Counted from the stretch's first letter, positions 17,354-27,212 are shown. The stretch: 64,000 bases of DNA from JARKQH01 sp964631605 (GCA_964631605.1 CAZVYG010000009.1:30962-94961), one strand, 5' to 3'. Numbers and translations are program-made. Notes: a model not told the origin generated them from the letters alone.

Positions 17354-18421
17354 TCAGCCGCCATTCTTGCTGTTTGCCTCTGTCCGTCCGGTCATGCGCA
17401 CCGGTTTGAGGAAGCCTTTGTCGTCGTATTCCAGCTGGTCAATGCAAATCTGGCGGGAGCCGCGATACGGGCCGTCCCCTTCCACCCCCTCCCATCGGTG
17501 ATAGACGATCAGCCACTCGCCGTTGAGGGGACTTTGGATGATCGAATGGTGGCCGGGCCCCTTCCGAGAGGCATCGCTCTCGAGCAGCACGCCGCGGTAA
17601 TCCCAGGGACCGGTGGGGGAGCCGGCGGTGGCGTAATGAACGGAGTAGGAGGCATCGCTCCAGCGGCCATGGCTGTAGGTCAGGTGATATTTCCCACCGT
17701 AATGATTAATGAAAACCCCTTCCGTGAACTGCGGCGGGGTTTGGACCTTGATCTCGCGCGCCAGGGTGATCATGTCAGCGCCGAGCTCGAACACGCGCAG
17801 GGTGGCGCCCGCGCTGCCGCCGGCGTAGAGATAGCAACGACCGGAGGGGGCATCGGGGAACACCATCGGGTCAATGGCCTCGAAGCCGTCTCCGCCGGTC
17901 AGCAAAGGCCGGCCGGAGTCCTTGAAGGGGCCGGCGGGGTTGTCGCCCACGGCCACGCCGATGCGGGCCGGGGTTTCGCGTTGCGGCCCAACCGAGTAAT
18001 AAAAGAAGAACTTGCCGTCTCTCGCCACGATGGCCGGCGCCCAGGCATAATGCACCCGCTGGCCGTCGTCCTGGATCCAGCGGACGTCGTGAAAATCGAG
18101 CACCGGTCCGTGCCGGGTCCAATTCTTGAGGTCGCTCGAGCAATAGGCGTAGAACCGATCGTGGCGGAAGCCGCCGCCCGAGGTCGGGTAAATCCAGACC
18201 TTGGACCCAAACACCGCCGCATGCGGGTCCGCCCCGCCAAAGATGGGGTTCGCAAAGGCGGTCCCGCCCTCCGCTGCGACTGCGGAAGCGAACAACAACG
18301 GTTCACCGCTCCCGGAGCCGTTGTGCTGCGCCAATCCGCTCAGCGGCAAGAGGGCGGCCAGGGCCGGCGCCAGGACCGGGGGCGCAAAACCATTTATCAT
18401 TATTTTCGCTTTACTCATCAT
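17354..18421 (-). CDS. Secreted glycoside hydrolase family 43-like protein
   Basis: The 355-residue protein has an export signal (residues 1 to about 31) and a single five-bladed beta-propeller catalytic domain of the GH43 type. By motif position, the catalytic base is Asp65 (GGADPHAAVF), the pKa-setting residue Asp184 (EAIDPMVF) and the catalytic acid Glu234 (FTEGVFI). GH43 enzymes cleave alpha-L-arabinofuranosyl or beta-xylosyl linkages; the exact substrate cannot be told. The start lies 3 bases after the stop of the MFS transporter gene, so both are almost certainly one operon. This suggests release and uptake of the same plant-type oligosaccharide. The start is ATG 18421 or the adjacent ATG 18418. 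Confidence 0.87.
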   Translation of the reverse strand: MMSKAKIMINGFAPPVLAPALAALLPLSGLAQHNGSGSGEPLLFASAVAAEGGTAFANPIFGGADPHAAVFGSKVWIYPTSGGGFRHDRFYAYCSSDLKNWTRHGPVLDFHDVRWIQDDGQRVHYAWAPAIVARDGKFFFYYSVGPQRETPARIGVAVGDNPAGPFKDSGRPLLTGGDGFEAIDPMVFPDAPSGRCYLYAGGSAGATLRVFELGADMITLAREIKVQTPPQFTEGVFINHYGGKYHLTYSHGRWSDASYSVHYATAGSPTGPWDYRGVLLESDASRKGPGHHSIIQSPLNGEWLIVYHRWEGVEGDGPYRGSRQICIDQLEYDDKGFLKPVRMTGRTEANSKNGG

Positions 18422-18424
18422 CGG

Positions 18425-19858
18425 TTAGTGGGAAGGGGGCGGCTGACGCGGATGCAGCCCCGACCGCACCCACTTGCGGGCGAGCCACAAGCCGACCGGG
18501 GAGCTTAGGGCGATGCAGCCATAGATAAACCACAGGGTGCCCGTTTGCAATTGGTCCGGCGGGGTGTTCGGCGGACAAAACCGGGCGAGCATCCAGCCCG
18601 AGTAGAGCCCGGTGGTGCCTTTGGCCAGCAGCCAGGGAATGTTGGCCAGGCCCATGTATTGCGCGATCCGGCCCGGGGGGGCGAGCTCCGAGGCGTATTC
18701 CAAAAAACGGGCCGACCAGAGGGCTTCGCCGATTGAAAAAATGACGAGGTAAGTGATCAACAGGCTGAGGCTCGGTCCGCCGGCGAGCAGGAAGGTCGGC
18801 AGGGCCGAGACCAGCGAGCCGACGATCATCATGGTGTAAACATTCCTGCGCCGCGTCAGGGCGGTGGCGACGGGCACGCCGACGAAAATGATCGCCGGGT
18901 TGATCCAATTCACCAGCCATTCCATGCGGTCGGCCACCCCCTGGGGATAGGCCCGCAGGATGTACTGCGGCAGGGTCAGCCACTGATGCGCGAACAGAGT
19001 GCGAACCGGCAACAGCATGAAAATGAAAAAGATGAAGCGCGGGTTCGAAAAGGGGCCTCCGCCGAAAAACTCCTTCAGGCGCGGGCCCAGCGGCAGGGCG
19101 GGTTTTGCGGCGGCATCCGCCGCGGGGTCCGGCCGGACTTTCGCCGCTTCGGCCTTGCGCGTCATCAGGCTGAGGAAAACCAGGAAGGTTAGAGAGGTGA
19201 TCCCGACACACGCCCAGTTGACCGCCTGAACGCCGGTCTTGGAGAAACCCGCGAAAAATGCCAGCACCGGCTCGCCGAAGGCGTCCGGCGGCTTGCTCTC
19301 TTTGAGATTCTGAACGGCGGGGCGCAGCCAGGCGGACAGGGCGCCGATGCCAACGATGCCGAGGTTCATCAGGGCGTAGATCAGCCCGTAGCCCATGGAG
19401 TTGGTTTTGGCATCCGTGTACTGCTTGACACCCGAATAGCAAACCGGCTGAAGGATGGAAGACCCCATGGCCACGACCAGCACCGACACGATGACCGCCA
19501 CGACGGCGGCGGTGGAGCCCAAACCCGCGGCGGCGCTGTAGGCGATCCGGCCCAGCACGCTGATGAACAGCGCGAAAAGGATGGCGCGGCGCAATCCGAA
19601 CCGCTCGGCGTAGCTTCCCACGCCCAGCATGAACAGGGTCACCAACATGGTGAAGACTGAAACGGTGATCCCGGCCCGCTGGTCGCCCCAGCCCAAGTCC
19701 GAGGAGAGGTAGGTGGTCATGAGCGTCAGCACGCCGAAATACGCCATGGATTCCACCACGAAGGCTCCGACCACAAACCAAAACGCGCGCGGCAGCTTGA
19801 GCAAATCCTCAAACGATTGCCAAAAGTCGGTGATGCGGCTGGCGACAGGGTCGGCCAT
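18425..19858 (-). CDS. MFS transporter
   Basis: This 477-residue integral membrane protein has about 12 hydrophobic helices and the major facilitator motif GVGSYAERFGLRRAI (Gly-x-x-x-Asp/Glu-Arg-x-Gly-x-Arg-Arg) between helices 2 and 3. A long hydrophilic loop in the middle (around residues 240-265, rich in Ala, Pro and Lys) separates the two halves. It could belong to the POT/PTR branch or a sugar-type branch; the sequence alone does not decide. It is the first gene of a two-gene operon with GH43, which favours import of an oligosaccharide or monosaccharide. Confidence 0.8.
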   Translation of the reverse strand: MADPVASRITDFWQSFEDLLKLPRAFWFVVGAFVVESMAYFGVLTLMTTYLSSDLGWGDQRAGITVSVFTMLVTLFMLGVGSYAERFGLRRAILFALFISVLGRIAYSAAAGLGSTAAVVAVIVSVLVVAMGSSILQPVCYSGVKQYTDAKTNSMGYGLIYALMNLGIVGIGALSAWLRPAVQNLKESKPPDAFGEPVLAFFAGFSKTGVQAVNWACVGITSLTFLVFLSLMTRKAEAAKVRPDPAADAAAKPALPLGPRLKEFFGGGPFSNPRFIFFIFMLLPVRTLFAHQWLTLPQYILRAYPQGVADRMEWLVNWINPAIIFVGVPVATALTRRRNVYTMMIVGSLVSALPTFLLAGGPSLSLLITYLVIFSIGEALWSARFLEYASELAPPGRIAQYMGLANIPWLLAKGTTGLYSGWMLARFCPPNTPPDQLQTGTLWFIYGCIALSSPVGLWLARKWVRSGLHPRQPPPSH

Positions 19859-19931
19859 GTGGTCCGAGTGTAATCCCGGCCGGGCCGGGCCTCAAGGCCG
19901 GCAGCGAGGCGCGGCGAGGCCCATTTTCTTG

Positions 19932-19960
19932 TTGGCAAGGGGCGGTTTCGTTTCGATAGT
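19932..19960 (+). promoter_or_regulatory. Candidate sigma-70 promoter of the topoisomerase B gene
   Basis: TTGGCA (19932-19937) and GATAGT (19955-19960) are separated by 17 bases, and the ATG follows 16 bases later at 19976. The predicted leader is very short and shows no strong ribosome site. The boxes were judged by eye only. Confidence 0.4.
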
Positions 19961-19975
19961 CTTTGCGTTTGAAGT

Positions 19976-21805
19976 ATGGCAGAGAACACGAGGCACGTTT
20001 ACGACGAAAGCAAGATCAAGACGCTTTCCTCGCTGGAGCATATCCGGCTGCGGACCGGCATGTACATCGGCCGGATCGGCGACGGGTCGCATTACGACGA
20101 CGGCTGCTACATTCTCCTCAAGGAGGTGATTGATAACGCCATTGACGAGTTCATCATGGGGGCGGGCAAGGAAGTGCAGATCAGCATCCAGGACCGCACC
20201 GTGACCGTCCGGGATTTCGGGCGGGGCATCCCGCTGGGGAAGGTGGTGGACTGCGTGTCGCAGATCAACACCGGGGCGAAGTACAACGACGATGTTTTCC
20301 AATTCAGCGTGGGACTCAACGGGGTGGGGACCAAGGCGGTCAACGCCCTTTCCAAAGAATTCATGGTGCGCAGCCACCGCGAGGGCCAGTTTGTCGAAGC
20401 CTGGTTCAGGCAGGGCAAACTCAGGAAAGAGCACAAGGGCAAGACCACCGAGCCGGACGGCACGCTGATCCGCTTCGAGCCCGACCCGGAGATTTTCAAG
20501 AACACGGAGTTCCGGCCCGAGCACGTCGAGCGGCGGCTGCGGCATTACAGCTACCTGAATTCCGGGCTGCGGCTGGTGTACAACGGCAAGACCTTTCAAT
20601 CCCGCAACGGGCTGCTGGACCTGGTGCTGGAGGACCTGCGGGCCGACGGCAGCGAACCGATTTATCCGCCGCTGCATTACGCCGAGAAAACGCTGGAGTT
20701 TTGTTTCACCCACAGCAACAGCCGCTACGGCGAGACGTTTTACTCCTTCGTCAACGGCCAGTACACCAGCGACGGGGGCACGCACCTCAGCGCCTTCCGC
20801 GAGGGCCTGCTCAAGGCCGTCAACGAATATGCCCGCGAAAAATTCGAGGGGGATGACGTGCGCGAGAGCATGGTCGGCGCGGTGGCCATCCGGCTCAAGG
20901 ACCCGGTGTTCGAGTCCCAGACCAAGAACAAGCTGGGCAACACCGAAATCCGGACCGAGCTGGTGAACCGCGTGCGCGAGGAGTTGTTGCACTTCTTCAA
21001 TCGCAACAAGGAAATCGCCGAAAAGATTGTCGCCAAGGTCCAGGACACCCGCCAGCTCCGCAAGGAACTGCAGGAAGTCAAGAAACTCGCGCGGGAGCGG
21101 GCCAAGGCCATCACCATCCGCATCCCGCAGCTCAAGGACTGCAAAATCCATTACGACAAGGCCAAAGGCAAAGGGCGCGGTTCGATGATCTTCATCACCG
21201 AAGGGCAGTCGGCCGCCGGCTCGATCGTGAGCTGCCGGGATGTCAACACCCAGGCCATCTTCGTGCTCAAGGGCAAACCGCTGAACGTCTGGGACCTCAA
21301 GCGCGACATCGTTTACAAGAACGATGAAATGTACAACCTCATGCGCAGCCTCGATATCGAGGACACCATCGAAAACCTGCGCTATGAGAAAGTCATCCTC
21401 GCGACCGACGCGGACGTGGACGGGCTGCACATCCGGAACCTGATGATCACCTACTTCTTCCGTTTCTTCGATCAACTGGTTCACGACGGCCATCTTTACG
21501 TGCTGGAAACGCCGCTGTTCCGCGTCCGCACCAAACAGCAAACCCTGTATTGTTACTCGGAAGCCGAGCGGGACGAGGCCGCGAAGCGATTTGGCAAAGG
21601 CTGCGAGATCACGCGCTTCAAGGGCCTGGGCGAAATCTCGCCCGACGAATTCAAGCAGTTTATCGGGAAAGACATGCGCCTCAGCCAAGTGGAGTATGCC
21701 CCCAAAATGGAAGCCGCCGGCATCCTCGGCTTCTACATGGGCAAGAATACCCCGGAACGCAAGGACTACATCATGGAGAATCTGGTGGTGCCGGTGGAGG
21801 AGTAG
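19976..21805 (+). CDS. parE: Type IIA DNA topoisomerase subunit B (GyrB/ParE-like)
   Basis: This is the ATPase subunit of a type IIA topoisomerase, 609 residues. The GHKL ATP site is seen in VIDNAIDEFIMG, VRDFGRGIPLGK and GLNGVGTKAVNAL. The Toprim metal site is TEGQSAAGSIVS plus DADVDGLHIRNLM. TEGQSAAGS, rather than the EGDSAGGS of typical GyrB, and the short length without insert resemble the second (topoisomerase IV-like) B subunits of Chlamydiae and Bacteroidetes. It should pair with the A subunit at 12022. The two are usually adjacent but here lie 5.8 kb apart on the same strand. Confidence 0.87.
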   Translation: MAENTRHVYDESKIKTLSSLEHIRLRTGMYIGRIGDGSHYDDGCYILLKEVIDNAIDEFIMGAGKEVQISIQDRTVTVRDFGRGIPLGKVVDCVSQINTGAKYNDDVFQFSVGLNGVGTKAVNALSKEFMVRSHREGQFVEAWFRQGKLRKEHKGKTTEPDGTLIRFEPDPEIFKNTEFRPEHVERRLRHYSYLNSGLRLVYNGKTFQSRNGLLDLVLEDLRADGSEPIYPPLHYAEKTLEFCFTHSNSRYGETFYSFVNGQYTSDGGTHLSAFREGLLKAVNEYAREKFEGDDVRESMVGAVAIRLKDPVFESQTKNKLGNTEIRTELVNRVREELLHFFNRNKEIAEKIVAKVQDTRQLRKELQEVKKLARERAKAITIRIPQLKDCKIHYDKAKGKGRGSMIFITEGQSAAGSIVSCRDVNTQAIFVLKGKPLNVWDLKRDIVYKNDEMYNLMRSLDIEDTIENLRYEKVILATDADVDGLHIRNLMITYFFRFFDQLVHDGHLYVLETPLFRVRTKQQTLYCYSEAERDEAAKRFGKGCEITRFKGLGEISPDEFKQFIGKDMRLSQVEYAPKMEAAGILGFYMGKNTPERKDYIMENLVVPVEE

Positions 21806-21883
21806 GCTCGCCGCTGTCTTTCCCCGCCTCGACCCGCCCTGGCGGTCGTTTGACATCCGCCCAATTCTGCGCCATCTAAAACC

Positions 21884-22846
21884 ATGTTGCGGAACCGCCG
21901 TAAATTCCTGAAATACCTGGGTGTCGGAGCCGGGCTTACGGCCGCCGCCGGCACTTGGTGGGCGGCCACGTCCCAGCGCCGGGCGGCCCGGTGGCTCCGC
22001 CGCTTTGCCGCGGATGCCCGGCGGCCGATTCTGCCCGCCCCCGAGAAGCCGGAGCCGCTGTCCTGGCCGGACAACGCCATTGCGCTGGCCTGGCTTGGGC
22101 ACGCCACCGTGCTGATCCATTTCTACGGCGTGCGCATTCTCACCGATCCGGCCCTGGGCAGCCGGGTGGGCGTTTCCCTTGGCATCGGCACCGCCGGCCC
22201 GAAGCGTTATGTCGCCCCGGCCCTCAGCCCCAAAGAATTGCCGCCGATTGACCTCGTCCTGCTGTCCCATGCGCACATGGACCACATGGACCTGCCGACG
22301 CTGGCCACTTTCGGCCCCGAGGTGCCGGTGATCACCGCCCGGAAAACGCAGGAGGTGCTGGCGGGTCTGCCCCTGAGACCGCAGGAACTGGGCTGGAGCG
22401 AGCGAACGGTTTTGCGGACGGCGCGCGGCGAACTGGAAATCGAGGCCTTTGAAGTCAAGCATTGGGGCGCCCGCTGGCCCAGCGAAGTCGAGCGCGGTTA
22501 CAACGGCTACATCCTGCGGCGCGAGGGCAAAGCCCTGATCTTTGGCGGCGACACAGCCCGGACGCCGCTATTCCGCGAGTTGCGAGGCCGGGGGCCGTTC
22601 GAGGCGGCCATCATGCCGATTGCCGCCTACCGGCCGTGGATCTGGAACCATTGCACCCCCGAGGAGGCCCTTGAGATGGTGAACGCCGCCGGCGCCCGGT
22701 TCCTTGTGCCGGTGCACCACCAGACCTTCCGGCTCAGTGAGGAGCCCCTGAATGAGCCGATCGAGCGGCTCGAAGCCGCCCTGGCAGATGAACCCGAGCG
22801 TCTGGCCCTCCGGCGCATTGGCGAAACCCGGGTCTTCCCGGCCTGA
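21884..22846 (+). CDS. Metallo-beta-lactamase-fold hydrolase (UlaG/NAPE-PLD-like)
   Basis: The 320-residue protein begins with a basic, hydrophobic export-type segment (RRKFLKYLGVGAGLTAAAG), possibly twin-arginine or a membrane anchor. WLGHATVLI and LTDPALG are typical of the UlaG/NAPE-PLD-like branch. The zinc motif HxHxDH is SHAHMDHMD, followed by metal-ligand candidates KHWGAR, GGDTA and VHHQTF. Members hydrolyse phosphodiester or lactone bonds; the substrate here is unknown. It is 78 bases downstream of the topoisomerase B gene on the same strand and converges with the RND gene, whose stop lies 10 bases away. Confidence 0.82.
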   Translation: MLRNRRKFLKYLGVGAGLTAAAGTWWAATSQRRAARWLRRFAADARRPILPAPEKPEPLSWPDNAIALAWLGHATVLIHFYGVRILTDPALGSRVGVSLGIGTAGPKRYVAPALSPKELPPIDLVLLSHAHMDHMDLPTLATFGPEVPVITARKTQEVLAGLPLRPQELGWSERTVLRTARGELEIEAFEVKHWGARWPSEVERGYNGYILRREGKALIFGGDTARTPLFRELRGRGPFEAAIMPIAAYRPWIWNHCTPEEALEMVNAAGARFLVPVHHQTFRLSEEPLNEPIERLEAALADEPERLALRRIGETRVFPA

Positions 22847-22856
22847 GCCGCCGAGC

Positions 22857-25800
22857 TTAAGCGGCCGGGTCGGGCCGCAATGCCGCCACCGGGAGGTTGC
22901 GCTGCCCGGCCGGTTCCTGGGGTGCCGGCGGGGCGTCGGTTGAGAACTCAAAGTCGCGGGCGATGGCGCCGGGTTCTTCGCCGATATGTTGTTTGGCGAT
23001 CAGCATGTAGATGGAAGGAATGACCAGCAAGGTGAAGAGCGTTCCCAGGGCCATGCCGGCGACAATCGTCAACCCGATGGAGTTTCGCGCGGCAGCGCCC
23101 GCGCCCGTCACGAGCACCAGGGGGAAATGGCCGCAGATGGTTGCGGCACTGGTCATGAGGACCGGGCGCAAGCGAACGAGGGCCGCCTGGCGGACGGCCT
23201 CGAGCTTGCTCAAGCCGGTTCGTTGGAGTTCGTTGGCGAACTCGACGATCAAAATACCGTTTTTGGAGACCAGCCCGACGAGCGTCACCAAGCCGACTTG
23301 CGAATAAATGTTCAACGTGGTGGTCCAGCCGTTGGTGAAGAACTCGGTGTTCGGGTCCGGCATTTTGAGGAAGCTGAACACCAGCGCCCCGAACATGGCC
23401 AGCGGGACAGACCCGAGGAGGATGATAAGCGGGTCGCGGAAGCTGTTAAACTGCGCCGCCAGCACCAGAAAAATCAACAGCAGTGCCAGCGAGAACGCCG
23501 GGAGGAACTTGCTGCCTTCCACGCGCAATTGGCGTGACTCACCGGTGTAATCCACCTTGTAGCCTTTGGGCAGGATTCGGGCGGCCTCGGTTTCAAGGAA
23601 CCGGAGCGCCTCATCCAGCGGCCGGATAGACACCCCGCTGATTTTGACGGCGTTAAACTGCTGGAAACGATTCAATGAGCGGGGGCCGTTGTTCTTTTGG
23701 AGGGTGGCAAAGGTGCTGAGCGGCACCACTCGTCCGGCCGGCCCTTTGACGTAAATGTCCTCCAGTTGCTCTGGATTCAGCCGTTCGACACGCTTGAGTT
23801 GCGGGATCACCTTGTAACTCCGGCCGGCCATGCTGAACCGGTTGACGAAATTCCCGCCCACCAGCGTGGCGAGGTCCGCGCCCACAGTGGCGAGGTTCAG
23901 GCCCAGCGAAGCCACTTTATCGCGGTCCATCACCAGCTCGACTTCCGGCTGGTCCACCTTGGTGTCCAGCAGCGGGGGAAAGGCGAACATACCGCTGGCG
24001 GCGGCCTTTTCCTGGATTTGGCGGGCGAACTCGAGGATGGTTTCCGGCTCGGCGGTCGAGGCGATGACAAACTCGACGGGGAACTGGCCTCCGCCGGGCA
24101 GCGCGGCCGGGGTGGCGATGACGCTGCGAATGCCCGGAATGCGACTCACTCTTTCCTGCACTTCGGGCTCGATTTTGAAGACGTTGCGTTTCCGCTGGCC
24201 CCAGGGCTGGAGCACCAGGCCGCCGAAGCCATTGTCCGGGAAGGTGATTTGGAAGGTGTGACTGGCCTCCGGCGTGCTCATCAACACCCGGTTCATTTCC
24301 TCCGTGTAGAAGGTGGTCTGGTCAATCGTCGCATCCGCCGCCGCTTCCACAATGCCAAACACCACGCTTTGGTCCTCGGTCGGGGCCAGTTCCTTGGGCG
24401 ACATGAGGAACATGGGAATGGTCAGCAGGCTCAACGCCACCCACAGGACATAGACGGTTGGACGGTTCGCCAGGGTGAGGTCCAACACCCGCCCATAAAA
24501 GGCGCGAAACCGGTCAAAGTCGCGATTGATGCGGCCGGTGAAACCGCGGTGTTCGCGCTTTGGGTCCAGCAGTTTTGAGGACATGACGGGCGACAAGGTC
24601 AGCGCCACCACGCCCGAGATGAACACGGCGCCGGCGAGGGTAAAAGCAAACTCGCGGAATAACGAGCCGGTCAGGCCTCCCTGCAGGCCGATCGGCGCAT
24701 AGACCGCCGCAAGGGTGATGGTCATCGCGATGACGGGGCTGACCAGTTCGCGCGCGCCCAGCAAGGCGGCCCGACGCGGCGTTTGCCCCTCGCGAATGTG
24801 ACGCTCCACATTTTCGACGATCACAATTGCGTCATCCACCACCAACCCCACGGACAACACGACGGCCAGCAGGGTCAGCAGGTTGAGCGTGAAGCCGAAA
24901 ACCTGCATCAAGAAAACCGCCCCGATCAGCGAAATAGGGATGGCCACCAGCGGCACCAGCACCGACCGGAGCGAGCCGAGGAAGAGGAAAATCACAATCG
25001 CCACGATCAGGAGGGTTTCGCTCAAAGTCTTGATGACCTCGTAGATGGCATCCTCGATGTACTGGGTGGCGTCGTAGGCAATTCGCGCCTCGATCCCGGC
25101 AGGGAGTTCCTTTCGAATTTGATCCATTTCGGCGCGGACGCGTTTGATCACATCGAGCGAATTGGCGTTGGGCAGCACCCAAACCCCCATAAACACCGCC
25201 TGCTCACCGGTAAAGCGGACCACGGAATCGTAATCCTCCGCCCCCAGGACGACATCCGCCACATCCCGCAGCCGCACCAAATCGTTGCCCGAGTGCCGCA
25301 CGACCAGGTTTTTGAATTCCTCGACCGAGCGGAGGTCGGTATTGGCCGTCAGGTTCACCTGCACCAGCGATCCCTTGGTGCGGCCCACGGCCGACAAAAA
25401 GTTGTTGGCCGCCAGCACCTCGCGGATTTGGGCGGGGTTGATGTTCAGCGCGGCCATCCGGTCGGGTTTGAGCCAGATGCGCATGGCAAAGGTGCGCCCG
25501 CCCAGAATGTCCGCCCGCTGCACCCCCTCCAGCGCGCTGAGGCGGGGCTGCACAACCCGGACGAGATAATCGGTGATTTGATTCGCCTCGAGAATTTTCG
25601 AGGCGAAGCTCAGGTAGGCGCCGGCGAATTGCGAATCGGCCGAGACGATGTTGATGATGGGCACCTCGGCCTCGGGCGGGAGGTCGTTGCGGACCTGGTC
25701 CACCTTCGAGCTGATCTCGGCGAGGGCCTTGGTGGGATCGTAATTGAGTTTGAGGCGGACATTGATGGTGGAGAGGCCCAGCTTGCTGCTCGACTCGAGG

Positions 25801-26039
25801 TAGTCAATGCCGTCGGCGGCGGCGATGGCGCGTTCGAGGGGGGTGGTGATGAAGCCCCGGACCAAATCGGCGCTCGCCCCCACATACACCGTGGTAACCG
25901 TAACCGCGGCATTATCGCTGCGGGGATACTGCCGGACATTGAGCGAGCGGATGGCCTGGATGCCGGCGATCAGGATGATCAGGCTGACCACCAAGGCCAG
26001 CACCGGCCGCCGAATAAACAGATCGGTAAAGCCTTTCAT
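22857..26039 (-). CDS. RND efflux permease (HAE-1/AcrB-like)
   Basis: This 1060-residue inner-membrane proton antiporter has the standard length for AcrB/MexF-type pumps. It begins with a first helix and MKGFTDLFIRRPVLALVV. The proton-relay acidic pair is in SVGLVVDDAIVIVENVERH. A second conserved block, GLVSKNGILIVEFANEL, lies in the C-terminal half. It exports drugs or other amphiphiles from the periplasm with an adaptor and an outer-membrane channel. The adaptor gene is 15 bases upstream. No outer-membrane factor gene is in this window. Confidence 0.93.
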   Translation of the reverse strand: MKGFTDLFIRRPVLALVVSLIILIAGIQAIRSLNVRQYPRSDNAAVTVTTVYVGASADLVRGFITTPLERAIAAADGIDYLESSSKLGLSTINVRLKLNYDPTKALAEISSKVDQVRNDLPPEAEVPIINIVSADSQFAGAYLSFASKILEANQITDYLVRVVQPRLSALEGVQRADILGGRTFAMRIWLKPDRMAALNINPAQIREVLAANNFLSAVGRTKGSLVQVNLTANTDLRSVEEFKNLVVRHSGNDLVRLRDVADVVLGAEDYDSVVRFTGEQAVFMGVWVLPNANSLDVIKRVRAEMDQIRKELPAGIEARIAYDATQYIEDAIYEVIKTLSETLLIVAIVIFLFLGSLRSVLVPLVAIPISLIGAVFLMQVFGFTLNLLTLLAVVLSVGLVVDDAIVIVENVERHIREGQTPRRAALLGARELVSPVIAMTITLAAVYAPIGLQGGLTGSLFREFAFTLAGAVFISGVVALTLSPVMSSKLLDPKREHRGFTGRINRDFDRFRAFYGRVLDLTLANRPTVYVLWVALSLLTIPMFLMSPKELAPTEDQSVVFGIVEAAADATIDQTTFYTEEMNRVLMSTPEASHTFQITFPDNGFGGLVLQPWGQRKRNVFKIEPEVQERVSRIPGIRSVIATPAALPGGGQFPVEFVIASTAEPETILEFARQIQEKAAASGMFAFPPLLDTKVDQPEVELVMDRDKVASLGLNLATVGADLATLVGGNFVNRFSMAGRSYKVIPQLKRVERLNPEQLEDIYVKGPAGRVVPLSTFATLQKNNGPRSLNRFQQFNAVKISGVSIRPLDEALRFLETEAARILPKGYKVDYTGESRQLRVEGSKFLPAFSLALLLIFLVLAAQFNSFRDPLIILLGSVPLAMFGALVFSFLKMPDPNTEFFTNGWTTTLNIYSQVGLVTLVGLVSKNGILIVEFANELQRTGLSKLEAVRQAALVRLRPVLMTSAATICGHFPLVLVTGAGAAARNSIGLTIVAGMALGTLFTLLVIPSIYMLIAKQHIGEEPGAIARDFEFSTDAPPAPQEPAGQRNLPVAALRPDPAA

Positions 26040-26054
26040 GCCGCTGCTTGCCGG

Positions 26055-27182
26055 TTAGGTGTCCGCCGGCCGCGGCGTTTCCGTCACGGGCGGTTTCAAT
26101 TCGTTGTTCTCGACCACGGCCATGCCGTTGCGGAGCTTGAACGCGCCGGCGCTCACCACCCGCTCGCCAGCCTTGAGGCCGGACTGCACCGCCACAAAGT
26201 CGCCCCGCGTCATGCCCGTGCGAATGAACTGCTGCCGGACGGTGAGTCCGCCCGCCGCGTTGGTGGCCGGGGCGGGCTCGATCACATAGACCGAGTCCCC
26301 GTAGGGGGCGCTGAGGATGGCGGTGGCGGGGATGACCAGCACTTCCTGTTCTTCGGGAAGGAGGACCTGGGCTCGGGCGAACATGCCGGGCCGCAGCAAC
26401 CGATTGGGGTTGGCGAAGGTGGCCTGTAGCGCGACGCTGCGCGTGCTGGCGTCCAGGTCGGGATTGATGGCGGTCAGCAACCCTTCGAACGACTGGTCCG
26501 GGTAGGCGTCGGACACCAACCGCACGGGGATCCCCGTGGCCAGTTTCGACAATTCCTGCTGCGGCAGCGAGAACTCGGCGTAAACCGGCGCCAGGGACTG
26601 CAGCGAGACGATGGGCCGGCCGGCCTCGAGGTATTGGCCCAGTTGGACCTGGCGGAGACCCAGTTGGCCGTCGAACGGGGCGCGAATGGTCTTCTTCTCA
26701 ATGGTCGCCTGGATGGCCTCGGCATTGGCCTGGTACTGGGCCACCGCGGCTCGCGCGGCGTCCAGTTCGGCCTCCGGCAGGGTCTTTTGCGCCCACAGCG
26801 CTTCCGCCCGCTTCAGATTGATCACGGCCAGATCGAGCTGGGCCTTGACGGCCTTCAGTTGCGCCTCCTCGGTCGAGGTGTCCAGTTTGACCAACAGGTC
26901 GCCTTTGGCGACCGTGGCGCCGGACTCGAAGGCGATTTCCCGGACGGTGCCGGGAATGTCAGGGGTGAGGGTAACGCCTTGGACCGCCGTGATGGAAGCG
27001 ATGGCATTGAGCGTCTTCCGCCACTTCTCCGGTTTTACCACGGCCGAGGCGATGGTTTCGGGCGGGGGCACATAGGCCTCGCCCGCCGCGATCAGGGTCT
27101 TGATCTGCAGGAATTTGATGCCGCCCAGGGTGCCCGCGACGAGCACCAGGATGATCAGGGCAAGCGCTATCTTTCGTATCAT
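26055..27182 (-). CDS. RND efflux periplasmic adaptor (membrane fusion protein)
   Basis: This 375-residue adaptor starts at ATG 27182, chosen because AGGAGAGG lies just ahead on the minus strand. The N-terminal membrane segment is MIRKIALALIILVLVAG. A split lipoyl/barrel-sandwich domain follows, with PDIPGTVREIAFESGATVAKGD and the partner strand KTIRAPFDGQLGLRQVQLGQ. Between them is an alpha-helical hairpin (roughly residues 110-160), then the beta-barrel and membrane-proximal domains. It links the RND permease to an outer-membrane channel. It is the second gene of the tetR-adaptor-permease operon. Confidence 0.92.
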   Translation of the reverse strand: MIRKIALALIILVLVAGTLGGIKFLQIKTLIAAGEAYVPPPETIASAVVKPEKWRKTLNAIASITAVQGVTLTPDIPGTVREIAFESGATVAKGDLLVKLDTSTEEAQLKAVKAQLDLAVINLKRAEALWAQKTLPEAELDAARAAVAQYQANAEAIQATIEKKTIRAPFDGQLGLRQVQLGQYLEAGRPIVSLQSLAPVYAEFSLPQQELSKLATGIPVRLVSDAYPDQSFEGLLTAINPDLDASTRSVALQATFANPNRLLRPGMFARAQVLLPEEQEVLVIPATAILSAPYGDSVYVIEPAPATNAAGGLTVRQQFIRTGMTRGDFVAVQSGLKAGERVVSAGAFKLRNGMAVVENNELKPPVTETPRPADT

Positions 27183-27212
27183 ATCCTCTCCTTTTCCCAC
27201 TCCGATTCGAGA

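Noticed and set aside
19892..22462. Long minus-strand open frame (about 856 codons) opposite topoisomerase B
   Set aside because: It covers two real genes antisense, has no recognisable domain, and its composition is that of a GC-rich shadow.
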